Source: Abditibacterium sp.
Lineage (GTDB): Bacteria; Armatimonadota; Abditibacteriia; Abditibacteriales; Abditibacteriaceae
Reading direction: 5' to 3'
DNA: 64,000 nucleotides
NCBI GenBank assembly: GCA_030448265.1
Contig: JAUJNG010000006.1
Span: 155,165-219,164, forward strand
The notes below the pieces were generated by a model, which saw only the letters and a list, made by a program, of their open reading frames with translations, did not search any database and had not been told where the DNA came from. Numbering within the stretch: position 1 is the stretch's first letter; each line of letters starts with the position of its first letter. A program made the position numbers and the translations under genes. Positions 19,064-26,917 of this stretch are shown one piece after another.

Positions 19064-20761
19064 CTATCTGGCCTGCACCAAAGCCCCGACACGCGCCACG
19101 ACCTCGCCCTGCGCCACCGTTTCGGCGTCCTGGCCCGCCCGCGTGCGAATTTCGAAATCGCCGTTTTCTTTGGTCGTGCGACCGGCCATGATGCGAACCG
19201 GAATTCCCATCAAATCGGCGTCGGCGAACTTGGCGCCAGGGCGCTCGTTGCGGTCGTCAAACAATACATCGACGCCCGCATTTTGCAGCTCCCGATAGAG
19301 GTTCTCAGCGAGGGATTTGGTGGTTTCGTCTTTGTCCAGCAACAGCAAATGCACCTCGAACGGCGCGAGAGAGGCGGGCCAGATCGGGCCGCGTTCGTCG
19401 CGCGAGGCTTCGGCGACCGCCGCCATGATGCGCGACACGCCGATGCCATAACAGCCCATTTCGAGAATTTGCGATTTGCCGTTGCCATCGAGAAATTCGG
19501 CTTTCATCGCCTGGGAGTATTTGTTGCCCAGCTTGAAAACGTGGCCGATTTCGATGCATTTGGCGCTTTGCAGCGCGCCGCCGCCGCGCGGAGACATTTC
19601 GCCTTCGCGCGCCTCGCGCACATCGGCGAATTTTTCGACCACAAGGTCGCGCGCCACATCGACGCCGCGAATGTGAAAGCCGTTTTTGTTGGCGCCCGTC
19701 GTCATTTTGGCGCGATTTCGCAGCGCTTCGTCAGCGAAAATTCGCCTTTTTGCGACGCCAACCGCGCCCAGACTGCCAGGATGAGCGCCCATCAAATCGA
19801 AAATCTCGTCCGCAGTCGCGGCGCGCAGCGTCGCGGCTTCCAATGCGGAAGCGGCTTTGGCCTCGTTGAGTTGGTGATCGCCGCGCAAAAGCAGCAGAAC
19901 CGGCTGTTCATCCGCGACATAAATTAGGGTTTTGATTTGATGTTCGGGCGCCGCGCCGCCTTCAAATTGCGCCAGTTGTTCGATGGTCGAAACGCCTGGC
20001 GTGGCGAATTCTTCCAGCTCGCCGGAAATGTCGTCGCGGTCGAAAACCGGTTCTAAGGTTGAAGTCGCAAGCTCCAGATTCGCCGCGTAACCGTCGGCGG
20101 GGCAATAGAGCATCACGTCTTCGCCCGACGGCGAAATCACCATGAATTCCTTGGTGTCGAAGCCGCCGATGCCGCCGCCCGCAGCATCGACAATTTGAAA
20201 ATCGAGGCCGCAGCGCGTGAAGATCGCGCGGTAGGCTTCCAGCATGGCATCGAACGATTTGTCCAGCCCCGCGATGTCGGCGTCGAAGGAGTAGGCGTCT
20301 TTCATCACGAATTCGCGGCCTCGCAGCAGTCCGGCGCGCGGACGCGGTTCGTCGCGGAATTTGCCCTGAATTTGATAGAGCGTGACGGGCAACTGTTTGT
20401 AGCTCGAAACGCCGCCGCGCACGATGTCGGTGACGATTTCTTCGTGAGTGGGGCCTAAAACCATGTCGGCGCCGCGCCCGTCCTGGAGGCGGAAAAGGAT
20501 GTCCATTTTGTCGCGTCCGGTTTCGGCCCAGATTTCGGTGGGATGGAGCGCGGGCATGAGCAGTTCGAGAGCGCCGGCGCGATCCATTTCCTGGCGCACG
20601 ATGCCCTCGATTTTGCGTAAAACGCGCCAGCCGAGCGGCAGATAAGAGTAAATTCCCGCCGCGAGCTGGCGGATGTAGGCGCCGCGCAGCAAAAGGGCGT
20701 GGCCTTCGTTGTCGGCTTTGACCTGGCGCAGCGTGGGAGCGAAAAATTGGGATTGGCGCAT
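19064..20761 (-). CDS. proS: prolyl-tRNA synthetase (bacterial type)
   Basis: Charges tRNA-Pro. A 565-residue bacterial-type enzyme with the insertion (editing) domain between motifs 2 and 3. Seen: motif 1 region with LRKIEGIVRQEMDRAG, GPTHEEI, motif 2 FRDEPRPRAGLLRGREF, the editing domain at about residues 225-385, motif 3 MGCYGIGVSRI, and the C-terminal anticodon-binding domain (FDDRNERPGAKFADADLMGIP). The ABC-2 permease starts 40 bases past the stop. Upstream is a long palindrome and a candidate structured RNA. Confidence 0.97.
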   Translation of the reverse strand: MRQSQFFAPTLRQVKADNEGHALLLRGAYIRQLAAGIYSYLPLGWRVLRKIEGIVRQEMDRAGALELLMPALHPTEIWAETGRDKMDILFRLQDGRGADMVLGPTHEEIVTDIVRGGVSSYKQLPVTLYQIQGKFRDEPRPRAGLLRGREFVMKDAYSFDADIAGLDKSFDAMLEAYRAIFTRCGLDFQIVDAAGGGIGGFDTKEFMVISPSGEDVMLYCPADGYAANLELATSTLEPVFDRDDISGELEEFATPGVSTIEQLAQFEGGAAPEHQIKTLIYVADEQPVLLLLRGDHQLNEAKAASALEAATLRAATADEIFDLMGAHPGSLGAVGVAKRRIFADEALRNRAKMTTGANKNGFHIRGVDVARDLVVEKFADVREAREGEMSPRGGGALQSAKCIEIGHVFKLGNKYSQAMKAEFLDGNGKSQILEMGCYGIGVSRIMAAVAEASRDERGPIWPASLAPFEVHLLLLDKDETTKSLAENLYRELQNAGVDVLFDDRNERPGAKFADADLMGIPVRIMAGRTTKENGDFEIRTRAGQDAETVAQGEVVARVGALVQAR

Positions 20762-20780
20762 GAGTTATTGATTTTGGTTT

Positions 20781-20960
20781 CCCCGCACATCGTGCGTCCC
20801 TCACCCGTCGCTTCGCGCCACCCTCTCCCGCAAGTGGGAGAAGGACATAGCGCGCCACTTCAACCGAGCAGTGAATTCACAAAAGTAGCAGTCTCTCCTT
20901 CTCCCGCTTGCGGGAGAGGGTGGCGCGAAGCGACGGGTGAGGGACGCACGATGTGCGGGG
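20781..20960. repeat. long inverted repeat, 65-bp arms
   Basis: Near-perfect arms at 20781-20845 (CCCCGCACATCGTGCGTCCC...) and 20896-20960 (...GGGACGCACGATGTGCGGGG) around 50 unrelated bases. It resembles a non-coding MITE-like or palindromic element. No open frame of substance. Sits just upstream of proS. Confidence 0.88.
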
Positions 20961-20995
20961 AAAGGCAAGCGCCGCGCAGTTTGCCAAAACTGGCA

Positions 20996-21033
20996 TAAAA
21001 ACGCCCCACGCTTCGGCCCGAAGCGTGGGGCGC
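20996..21033 (-). terminator. strong hairpin with T run on minus strand
   Basis: GCGCCCCACGCTTCGG pairs with CCGAAGCGTGGGGCG and is followed on the - strand by TTTTTA. It would end a - strand transcript from the 21.0-21.24 kb region, upstream of proS. Confidence 0.65.
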
Positions 21034-21240
21034 AAATTGGAACCGGAGTTGCGGGCCAGAGTGCTGGAACACTCTGGGGATGGGGGGAGATGTGGCGGGG
21101 AAGGGAGGGGAGGCGTCAGCGACCAGAGCTGACGGAGGCGAAGGGGAGGCCCTGCAACGGTTTTCCGGCGATGCGATTAGGAAGGTGCGATGCGCTCCAC
21201 AACGGTTTGAAAAGCGTTGTGGGCGATAGGAAAAGGTTAA
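20996..21240 (-). ncRNA. candidate structured RNA upstream of proS
   Basis: The segment has no plausible protein gene but several helices on one strand: CCACAACG..CGTTGTGG, CGTCAGC..GCTGACG, CCAGAGTG..CACTCTGG, a long-range pairing of GGAAaaCCgtTGCaGGGCC with GGCCCGCAACtCCGGTTCC, and a terminal hairpin with T run. It lacks T-box or known riboswitch motifs that I can recognise. It could be a small RNA or an attenuating leader for proS. Boundaries are approximate. Confidence 0.4.
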
Positions 21241-21329
21241 TCGCGCGCCGTTTCGCTCTTGTTTCGTGCGAGTAACCTTTCCTTTAAATTCGCGTGCCGT
21301 TCGCGTTGCCCGCTCCAATTTCGATTTTC

Positions 21330-21740
21330 ATGCAACTCACTCTCAACACGCCCGCGCTGCTGTTTCCGGCGATTTCGCTGCTTCTGCTGGCCTACACCAA
21401 CCGCTTTTTGCATCTCGCCTCGCTCATTCGCACCTTGCACGGCCAGCACAAACAAAAACCCGACCCGCTCATCATCGCTCAGATCGGCAACCTGCGCTTT
21501 CGGCTCGGACTCATCAAAAATATGCAGTTTCTGGGCGTTTCGAGTCTTTTCGGCTGCGTTTTGTGTATGTTCGTGCTCTTCACCGGCCACGAAACCCTCG
21601 GCAAAATTGCCTTCGGCGTGTCGCTGTGTCTGATGATGAGCAGTCTGGGCTATTCGATCTGGGAAATTCGGCTTTCAGCAGTCGCGCTCAATCTGCATCT
21701 GTCCGATTTGGAGCAGGAAGAACTGGGGCGCGCCGTTTAA
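21330..21740 (+). CDS. DUF2721 family membrane protein
   Basis: A 136-residue inner-membrane protein with three hydrophobic segments (ALLFPAISLLLLAYTN, LGVSSLFGCVLCMFVLF, KIAFGVSLCLMMSSLGYSIWEI) and the DUF2721 pattern 'L..PA.SLLLLAYTNRF..L..LIR.L' plus the C-terminal EI..S..AL...L.D. Function unknown. The ATG at 21330 is chosen as the start that begins with the family's N-terminal segment. Its stop codon TAA overlaps the stop of the convergent TPR gene. Confidence 0.85.
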   Translation: MQLTLNTPALLFPAISLLLLAYTNRFLHLASLIRTLHGQHKQKPDPLIIAQIGNLRFRLGLIKNMQFLGVSSLFGCVLCMFVLFTGHETLGKIAFGVSLCLMMSSLGYSIWEIRLSAVALNLHLSDLEQEELGRAV

Positions 21741-22327
21741 GCTCCGGCTTTGATGAGGTGCGCGATGCTGCGAACCAGGGGAACCACGCCTATCGCCAAA
21801 ACCAGGGCGCCCAACATCAAAAATCCCTGCATCGCGCGCCGCCAAGTCACCGTCGAACGCGCATCGTCCAACATATCTTCGTATTGGGGATCGAGTCTCG
21901 CCGCCATTTCCGCATCGGCGAGAAGCCCGTCGTAGTCGCCGCTCGCCGCTTTGCGCGCCACGCCCCGATAAGCGTAAGCGCTGGCGTTTTTGGGGTCGAG
22001 TTCGATGCAGCGCGAATAATCGGCGACGGCGCTCTTCCAGTTCTGCTTGGAGTAATGGGCATCGGCGCGCAGGGCGAAAGCTTCGGCCACAACTTTGGCT
22101 TCCATCGGCACGTCCGGCTGCTGCAACGCGGTCACGACGCGATTGAAATGCGCGATGGCGGCGTCGAATTTTTGCTCTCCCAACGCTTTTTGGCCGGCCT
22201 GCCATTCGCGCTGAACTTCTCCGCGCAGGAAACCTCCGTTTTGAGCCTGAGCCTGGGTCGCCAGTAAAAGCACCCAAACCGCCAAAAAACCGGCGGCGCG
22301 CGACAAAGAGAGGTAAAACATGAACAT
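21737..22327 (-). CDS. TPR-repeat protein with N-terminal signal and C-terminal membrane anchor
   Basis: 196 residues. A signal-like N-terminus (LSRAAGFLAVWVLLLATQAQA) is followed by at least three TPR units (WQAGQKALGEQKFDAAIAHFNRV; AEAFALRADAHYSKQNWKSAVADY; ASAYAYRGVARKAASGDYDGLLAD) and a final hydrophobic helix (MLGALVLAIGVVPLV). TPRs mediate protein contacts. The ATG at 22325-22327 lies two bases past the stop of the preceding gene, so the two are co-translated; a second ATG at 22321 is possible. Confidence 0.8.
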   Translation of the reverse strand: MFMFYLSLSRAAGFLAVWVLLLATQAQAQNGGFLRGEVQREWQAGQKALGEQKFDAAIAHFNRVVTALQQPDVPMEAKVVAEAFALRADAHYSKQNWKSAVADYSRCIELDPKNASAYAYRGVARKAASGDYDGLLADAEMAARLDPQYEDMLDDARSTVTWRRAMQGFLMLGALVLAIGVVPLVRSIAHLIKAGA

Positions 22328-22329
22328 CT

Positions 22330-22653
22330 TTAGCGCGAAGAGACCAATTGAAGTTCGGGACGCCAGAAATTGGGACGTGGCGTCTGGCGCTGCAACTCGC
22401 GCCGCAGAGCCACAATCTGGCGCTCTATGGCGCGAACTTCGGGGCTGGTCGCCGTGAATTGCTGCAAAACGAGGTGCCTCATCGCTTGGAGCACCACGAT
22501 TCGGCGCTTCAACTGGTCGATCCGATTTTGTGAAGGCGAGCGGTAGCTGGGCGGGACTTGGGGCCGGACTTGCTTTTGGGTTTGACCTGGCCGTTCCTGG
22601 ATAAATAGCGCGCTCAGGGCGAGAGCCGCAATCGCGCAAATGGGTTTTTTCAT
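22330..22653 (-). CDS. small secreted coiled-coil protein, unknown
   Basis: 107 residues. A signal peptide (MKKPICAIAALALSALFI) is followed by a basic, Gln/Arg-rich helical region (QNRIDQLKRRIVVLQAMRHLV ... AIERQIVALRRELQRQ) that would form a short coiled coil. AGGAG lies 7 bases before the ATG. First gene of a two-gene unit with the TPR protein. No family recognised. Confidence 0.7.
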   Translation of the reverse strand: MKKPICAIAALALSALFIQERPGQTQKQVRPQVPPSYRSPSQNRIDQLKRRIVVLQAMRHLVLQQFTATSPEVRAIERQIVALRRELQRQTPRPNFWRPELQLVSSR

Positions 22654-22708
22654 TTGTTCTCCTCAGGAATCTGCCCCTTAGTTTGCCACTTTCGCTATCC
22701 TAAAGCCG

Positions 22709-23125
22709 ATGCAAACGCTGCACTTTTCGACGCAAAAGCCGCAGGAGATGGTCAACATCACGGCGCGCGTTCAGGAAATCGTGACCCAGAGCGGTGGGGG
22801 GGGCGGGCTGTGCCTGATTCACGCGCCGCACCCCACGGCGGGAATCACGGTTCAGGAAGGCTTCGATCCCGACGTGACGCGCGATCTTCTGGTCGCTCTG
22901 GAAAAGCTCGCGCCGCGTCAGGGCGACTACAAGCACGCCGAGGGCAACTCCGACGCGCATATCAAAGCGCTTCTCACCGGTTCGAGTCAGACTTTGCCCA
23001 TCGAATACGGCAAAGTGCAGCTCGGACGCTGGCAGACCGTGTTCTTTTGCGAATACGACGGCCCGCGTTCGCGCAGTGTCTGGGTGCAGATCATCGCCGA
23101 TTCCAACAGCGAATCCAATGCTTAA
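22709..23125 (+). CDS. YjbQ/UPF0047 family protein
   Basis: A 138-residue protein of the UPF0047 (YjbQ) family: N-terminal TLHFSTQKPQEMVNIT, the conserved HAPHPTAGITVQEG, HAEGNSDAHIKALLTG, and the C-terminal LGRWQTVFFCEYDGPRSR. Full family length. Some members have been linked to thiamine phosphate synthase activity, but the physiological role is uncertain. A G7 run inside the gene (22795-22801 region) encodes GGGGG and could be an error-prone site. Followed after 14 bases by a small gene on the same strand. Confidence 0.92.
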   Translation: MQTLHFSTQKPQEMVNITARVQEIVTQSGGGGGLCLIHAPHPTAGITVQEGFDPDVTRDLLVALEKLAPRQGDYKHAEGNSDAHIKALLTGSSQTLPIEYGKVQLGRWQTVFFCEYDGPRSRSVWVQIIADSNSESNA

Positions 23126-23139
23126 AGGAGGAAAACTAT

Positions 23140-23247
23140 ATGGCTCGTCAACGTCAACAGGAAATCAAACGTCGCCGCAAACGCCGCGAAGAAAACGCGA
23201 AACTGCGCGTCAAAGCCGCCAAAGAAGCTGCCGCTAAAAAAGCCTGA
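23140..23247 (+). CDS. very small basic protein (35 aa)
   Basis: Encodes 35 residues, beginning MARQRQQEIKRRRKRREENA and then almost only Lys, Ala, Arg and Glu. AAGGAGGAAAACTAT directly before the ATG is an excellent ribosome-binding site, which is why the gene is called despite its size. Similar very small basic proteins occur beside housekeeping genes in several environmental phyla; an RNA- or ribosome-associated role is guesswork. Confidence 0.75.
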   Translation: MARQRQQEIKRRRKRREENAKLRVKAAKEAAAKKA

Positions 23248-23252
23248 AAAGG

Positions 23253-23320
23253 AACCACAGAGACACAGAGATTTTTTGAGGTTAAACCCGTTCTCTCTGT
23301 GTCTCCGTGTCTCTGTGGTT
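23253..23320. repeat. dispersed palindrome, AACCACAGAG family, copy 2
   Basis: AACCACAGAGACACAGAG faces CTCTGTGTCTCCGTGTCTCTGTGGTT. Immediately after the small basic gene. Confidence 0.88.
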
Positions 23321-23387
23321 AGTAAAAAATAATCACTCAACTTGGGGCTGCTGCATCCATTCCCCATTGACCTTGTTAGGTTTGCTT

Positions 23388-23416
23388 TTGACCTTTTCCA
23401 ATTCGTGCGCTATAAT
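23388..23416 (+). promoter_or_regulatory. sigma70 promoter of the response regulator
   Basis: TTGACC, 17-bp spacer, TATAAT. Predicted transcription start is about 7 bases past the -10 box, leaving a leader of only ~8 bases before the ATG at 23431. Confidence 0.8.
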
Positions 23417-23430
23417 GGGCGTGAAAAGAG

Positions 23431-24114
23431 ATGATAAACGTCGCATTGGCTTCGGCAGACCGGAAATTCATCCGCGAATTGCGCTTGCAATTGGTGGGAT
23501 GGGGCTATCGGCCCTGGATGGCCGACCCCGAAGAGCCCTTTTTCGACCAGATCCAGGATCGGGGCGCCGACCTCATCATTTTCGACTTCACCGCCTCGAT
23601 TACCGATCCCATTTCCGCCGTTAGAAGCATCAAAAACAACCGCGAACTCAAGCACATTCCCATCGTGGCCCTGGTCGATGTGCGTGACAGCGTGAACCTC
23701 GATTTTTCCATCGGCCTGGAAGATTTTCTGGTGCGCTCCGATGCTTTCGAAGAACTCGGCACGCGCATTCGCTTCGTGCTGTGGCGCCTTTCCAAAGTCG
23801 ATTCCAAAGATACCGTGAAAGCCGGAAGCCTGGTGATGAATCTGGGCAGCTATTCGGTCGCGCTGAAGGGCGAAACGCTCGATTTAACCTTCAAAGAGTT
23901 CGAACTGCTGCGCTTTTTGCTGACCCATCGAGGCCGCGTTTTCTCGCGCGACGCGCTGTTGCGCCACGTCTGGGGCGAAGAGTATCTGGGCGGCACCCGC
24001 ACCGTCGATGTCCATATTCGGCGTCTGCGCGCCAAAATCGGCCCCCAGTTTGATGAACTGATTCAAACCGTTCGCAATGTCGGCTACAAGATGATCGAGC
24101 AAAACAAAGGCTGA
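23431..24114 (+). CDS. OmpR/PhoB-type response regulator with atypical receiver
   Basis: 227 residues: a receiver-like domain (1-120) and a winged-helix DNA-binding domain (130-227; FKEFELLRFLLTHRGRVFSRDALLRHVWG, RTVDVHIRRLRAKI, TVRNVGYKM). The receiver keeps the Asp at the phosphorylation position (LIIFDF) but lacks the usual acidic pair at strand 1 (only SAD), has Val where Thr/Ser is normal (IVALVD) and Arg where the invariant Lys belongs (DFLVRSD). Phosphorylation control is therefore doubtful, as in GlnR-type atypical regulators. A histidine kinase gene follows after a terminator. Confidence 0.9.
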   Translation: MINVALASADRKFIRELRLQLVGWGYRPWMADPEEPFFDQIQDRGADLIIFDFTASITDPISAVRSIKNNRELKHIPIVALVDVRDSVNLDFSIGLEDFLVRSDAFEELGTRIRFVLWRLSKVDSKDTVKAGSLVMNLGSYSVALKGETLDLTFKEFELLRFLLTHRGRVFSRDALLRHVWGEEYLGGTRTVDVHIRRLRAKIGPQFDELIQTVRNVGYKMIEQNKG

Positions 24115-24128
24115 ATTTTGGCGAAATC

Positions 24129-24168
24129 GGGGCGGGCCTCACTGAAAAGTGTGGCCCGCCGCTTTTTA
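24129..24168 (+). terminator. terminator after response regulator gene
   Basis: GGCGGGCC...GGCCCGCC stem with the additional inner pair CACT/AGTG, followed by CTTTTT. Confidence 0.8.
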
Positions 24169-24180
24169 GAGCGTGTGAAG

Positions 24181-24263
24181 AATGAAGCACCCTACACGGA
24201 GGCACAGAGATTCCAGAGAATCATCTCAAACAATCTCTGTGCCTCCGCGTAGGGTGGTTCATT
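24181..24263. repeat. dispersed palindrome, AACCACAGAG family, divergent copy 3
   Basis: AATGAAGCACCCTACACGG..GGCACAGAGATT faces AATCTCTGTGCCTCC..GTAGGGTGGTTCATT. The outer ends differ from the other copies (CACCCTAC instead of ACCACAGAG). Confidence 0.75.
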
Positions 24264-24308
24264 TTCTACGCGCTCTGAAGTCAATTCATCCGTTTTGGCT
24301 TGAATCGC

Positions 24309-25715
24309 ATGACCGCCATGATTTCCCTTCGCAGACGCCATCTTTACATCGCGTTTTTGCTGCTTTTCACCCTCACGGTTAACGCGGGCATCGCTTATTT
24401 CAACATCCGCCGCCTGGTGCAAAACGAGCGTGTGGTGGCGCGCACCTATTCGATTCTGGTCGAACTGGATAATGTCGTTGCCCTGGCAACCGAAGCCGAA
24501 ACCGCACAGCGCGGCTTCATTTTGACGGGCGATGCGCGCTATCTCCAATCGTTTGAAGCCTCGCAGAGCCAGATAGAGGCGGCGCTCAACGTTCTCTCCA
24601 AAAACATCGTCAATCCCGAGCAAAAACGCACTCTGCCGCTTCTGAGGCGGGTGGTCGAGCAGCGTTTGCAACGGGCGCGACGGGGCATCGAACTGCGTCG
24701 TAAAAGAGGCTTCGGAGCGGCGCAAAAATTCATCGCGGCAGGTGTGGGCAGGCGCCAAATGGAAGCGATTGAATCCTACGCGCGGCGGATTCAAAACATC
24801 GAGCAGGAAGTTTTGCAGCAGCGCGCCGACGAATCGACCGCCGCCGCCGAAAACGCGACGCGCACTTTCTGGATCGCGACGGGGGCTAACGTCCTGTTTC
24901 TGGCCTTGGTTTCAGCGCTGCTGTGGCGCGCATCGGAACAAAACACGCGCTTGGAACACGCTTTTGCCGATCTCAAACGCGCCGAAGGCATGCGCGACAG
25001 CCTTTCGACGATGCTGGTTCACGACCTGCGAACGCCGCTCACCACGCTGCTGGGGCCGCTCGAAATGCTCCATTCCGGCGTTCTGGGGCCGCTCGATGAA
25101 AATCAGCGCGAAATCGTGATGATGAGCCACCTTTCGGGCCAGCGGCTTCTCACCCTGATCAACCAGTTGCTGGACATTTCCAAACTGGAAGCGGGCGAAA
25201 TGAAAATTCGCGCCGTCGCCGTTATGGTGCCCGATCTCGTCAAAGAAGCGGTCGCCGAAGTCCCGCGGCACCAAAGCGGCGCAACCGCGCGCATCGACAC
25301 CGAAATCGAGGCCGTTTTGCCTCCCGTGCGCTGCGACCACGAACTTTTACTGCGCGTGCTGATCAATCTTCTCGGCAACGCCCTCAAATTCACGCCTGCC
25401 GATGGACGGGTGACCGTGGGCGCGAAATCGCAAAAAGAGGCGGTTTTGCTGTGGGTGCGCGACACTGGAGAAGGCATTCCCGCGCAGGATTTGGATAAAG
25501 TTTTCGACAAATTCGGCCAGGTCGAAACCCGCAAAGCCGGACGCAAAATGTCGACCGGCCTGGGCCTGACGTTTTGCAAACTCGCCGTCGAAGCGCACGG
25601 CGGAAAAATTTGGGTGGAAAGCCAGGTCGGGCAGGGCAGCACCTTCTTTTTCACCGTTCCAATGGCCCAAAAGCGAGAAGTGTCAGCGAGCAAAGCGAAC
25701 AGCCACCGCGAGTGA
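24309..25715 (+). CDS. membrane histidine kinase with CHASE3-like sensor
   Basis: 468 residues. Two transmembrane helices (about 10-30 and 195-215) flank an extracytoplasmic helical domain of the CHASE3 type, with TEAETAQRGFILTGDARYL. Then come a HisKA domain with phospho-acceptor His238 in MLVHDLRTPLTT and a HATPase_c domain (NLLGNALKFTPADG; DTGEGIP; GRKMSTGLGLTFCKLAVEAHGG). It autophosphorylates and signals to a response regulator. The neighbouring regulator has a degenerate receiver and is separated by a terminator, so pairing is uncertain. The ATG at 24309 is chosen over TTG at 24300 and ATG at 24318. Confidence 0.93.
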   Translation: MTAMISLRRRHLYIAFLLLFTLTVNAGIAYFNIRRLVQNERVVARTYSILVELDNVVALATEAETAQRGFILTGDARYLQSFEASQSQIEAALNVLSKNIVNPEQKRTLPLLRRVVEQRLQRARRGIELRRKRGFGAAQKFIAAGVGRRQMEAIESYARRIQNIEQEVLQQRADESTAAAENATRTFWIATGANVLFLALVSALLWRASEQNTRLEHAFADLKRAEGMRDSLSTMLVHDLRTPLTTLLGPLEMLHSGVLGPLDENQREIVMMSHLSGQRLLTLINQLLDISKLEAGEMKIRAVAVMVPDLVKEAVAEVPRHQSGATARIDTEIEAVLPPVRCDHELLLRVLINLLGNALKFTPADGRVTVGAKSQKEAVLLWVRDTGEGIPAQDLDKVFDKFGQVETRKAGRKMSTGLGLTFCKLAVEAHGGKIWVESQVGQGSTFFFTVPMAQKREVSASKANSHRE

Positions 25716-25740
25716 CAGCCGCGCCACAAAAGCAAACCCA

Positions 25741-25773
25741 AAAGGGCCGCGACTTTTAGAGTCGCGGCCCTTT
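25741..25773. terminator. terminator between convergent genes
   Basis: AAAGGGCCGCGACT pairs with AGTCGCGGCCCTTT; it lies between the 3' ends of the histidine kinase (+) and the PGAEKL gene (-) and can serve both. Confidence 0.82.
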
Positions 25774-25790
25774 CCTCACTTCACTGCTTC

Positions 25791-26696
25791 TTAACGCGAG
25801 GCGCCGTTGCGAGTCGCACGAGTAAAAGCGACTTCGCCATCGCCGCCTTTGGCGCCCTGCGATTCCTCGCCGAGCATGGCGCGCAGTTGGTCGATCACGC
25901 CGCTCGCCTCGCTCTTGGAAAGCTGGTCGAGCGGTTTGTTGACCATGCGGTCGAGGTCTTCCTCGCGCGAATGGCGTCCGAAAACGCGCCCCGCAATCGC
26001 CAGAATGGCACGATGCTGCGCGTCGGTGAGCAGGTTGTCCGCGTTTTGAGGAGCGACTTCGCGCGGCGCGTGGTCGCGCGCTTGCGGCGCTGAAGGACGC
26101 TGCGGCGTGCTTTCGCGCTGCGGACGACCGAAATCGCCCTGCGCGCTCAAATCGAGATCTTCCAAATCCTGGGTGAACATTCCGCTCGCGCGCGTCGCGG
26201 AGAGCGTGGCGTCGATCAAAGCGCGCTTTTTCGCCATTTTGAGAATCGTGTTGGCGACGTTGGCGGCGTCCTGATTCTTGTAGCGGCGCTCGCGCGAGTT
26301 GCAACTGCCCACGCCTTCGGCTTCGATGCCCTGGGTGCGCTTGTTGAGAAGGGTGACTTTGACTTCGTAGGCCACGAAACCGTTGTCCCAGTCTTCGACG
26401 CGGTTGTTGAGTTCCACGAGCGGCGACAAACCGAACACGGCATTGAGTTTTTCGGCGCCTGGCTTGAAAAGCGTCGGCTTGGAGCCGCCAGGGATGATGC
26501 CGTAATCCTCGCCTTCGCTCATGTGCTCGCGGACGTAATCCTTGAGCATCGCGGTGCGGCGCGTCATTTCGGCGGGGTCAACCGCGAAATCGGGGAAAAC
26601 ATCGTTGGCTGCATTTCCAGCCTCGGTTTGGGGTGCGTCTTGCACCTGGGTGTTTGCCTCGGTCGAAGCGACGCGAGTCTTTTTTTCTGCGCTCAT
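25791..26696 (-). CDS. phage-type 'PGAEKL' protein, unknown function
   Basis: 301 residues. The central part (about 45-160) has the pattern EGEDYGIIPGGSKPTLFKPGAEKL, then AYEVKVTLLNKRT, GVGSCNSRERRY and ANTILKMAKKRALIDATLSAT...FTQDLED. This recurs in phage and mobile-element proteins found near single-strand-annealing or recombination genes. A Gln/Arg/Pro-rich linker leads to a small C-terminal domain (LTDAQHRAILAIAGRVFG...LDQLSKSEASGVIDQLRAML) of the type seen at the end of such proteins. The biochemical role is unknown to me; DNA binding or recombination is an inference. ATG at 26694-26696 with AAGGAG upstream. No other phage genes are near. Confidence 0.75.
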   Translation of the reverse strand: MSAEKKTRVASTEANTQVQDAPQTEAGNAANDVFPDFAVDPAEMTRRTAMLKDYVREHMSEGEDYGIIPGGSKPTLFKPGAEKLNAVFGLSPLVELNNRVEDWDNGFVAYEVKVTLLNKRTQGIEAEGVGSCNSRERRYKNQDAANVANTILKMAKKRALIDATLSATRASGMFTQDLEDLDLSAQGDFGRPQRESTPQRPSAPQARDHAPREVAPQNADNLLTDAQHRAILAIAGRVFGRHSREEDLDRMVNKPLDQLSKSEASGVIDQLRAMLGEESQGAKGGDGEVAFTRATRNGASR

Positions 26697-26782
26697 TTGG
26701 CTTGTCTCCTTGTCCAGTAACGGACGGTTCAAGGGCATTATCGTTCCTGTTTCACTGAATTGGATGAATTCAAGCAACAGGT

Positions 26783-26811
26783 ATTTTAGCGCAGAAAAAT
26801 GGGGATTGCAA
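26783..26811 (-). promoter_or_regulatory. sigma70-type promoter of the PGAEKL gene
   Basis: On the - strand TTGCAA, 17-bp spacer, TAAAAT, about 80 bases before the coding start at 26696. Confidence 0.6.
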
Positions 26812-26831
26812 GCTGAATTTTTCAGCAAATT

Positions 26832-26917
26832 GGAGAACGCGAAGCGTTAGCGAGTGAGGCTCAACAGTAACTTTTCAGTGGCAGAAATGCCTCACTCGCT
26901 GACGCTTCGCGGTCTCC
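26832..26917. repeat. palindrome GAACGCGAAGCG...CGCTTCGCG, copy A
   Basis: GGAGAACGCGAAGCGTTAGC..GTGAGGC faces GCCTCACTCGC..GCTTCGCGGTCTCC. The same arms occur at 49218-49300, with a different centre. The right arm supplies the last codons of the - strand frame at 26892. Confidence 0.85.

Noticed and set aside
20762..21240. T-box leader for proS.
   Set aside because: No T-box sequence of the AGGGTGGnACCGCG type and no specifier loop seen; the region is kept only as a candidate structured RNA.
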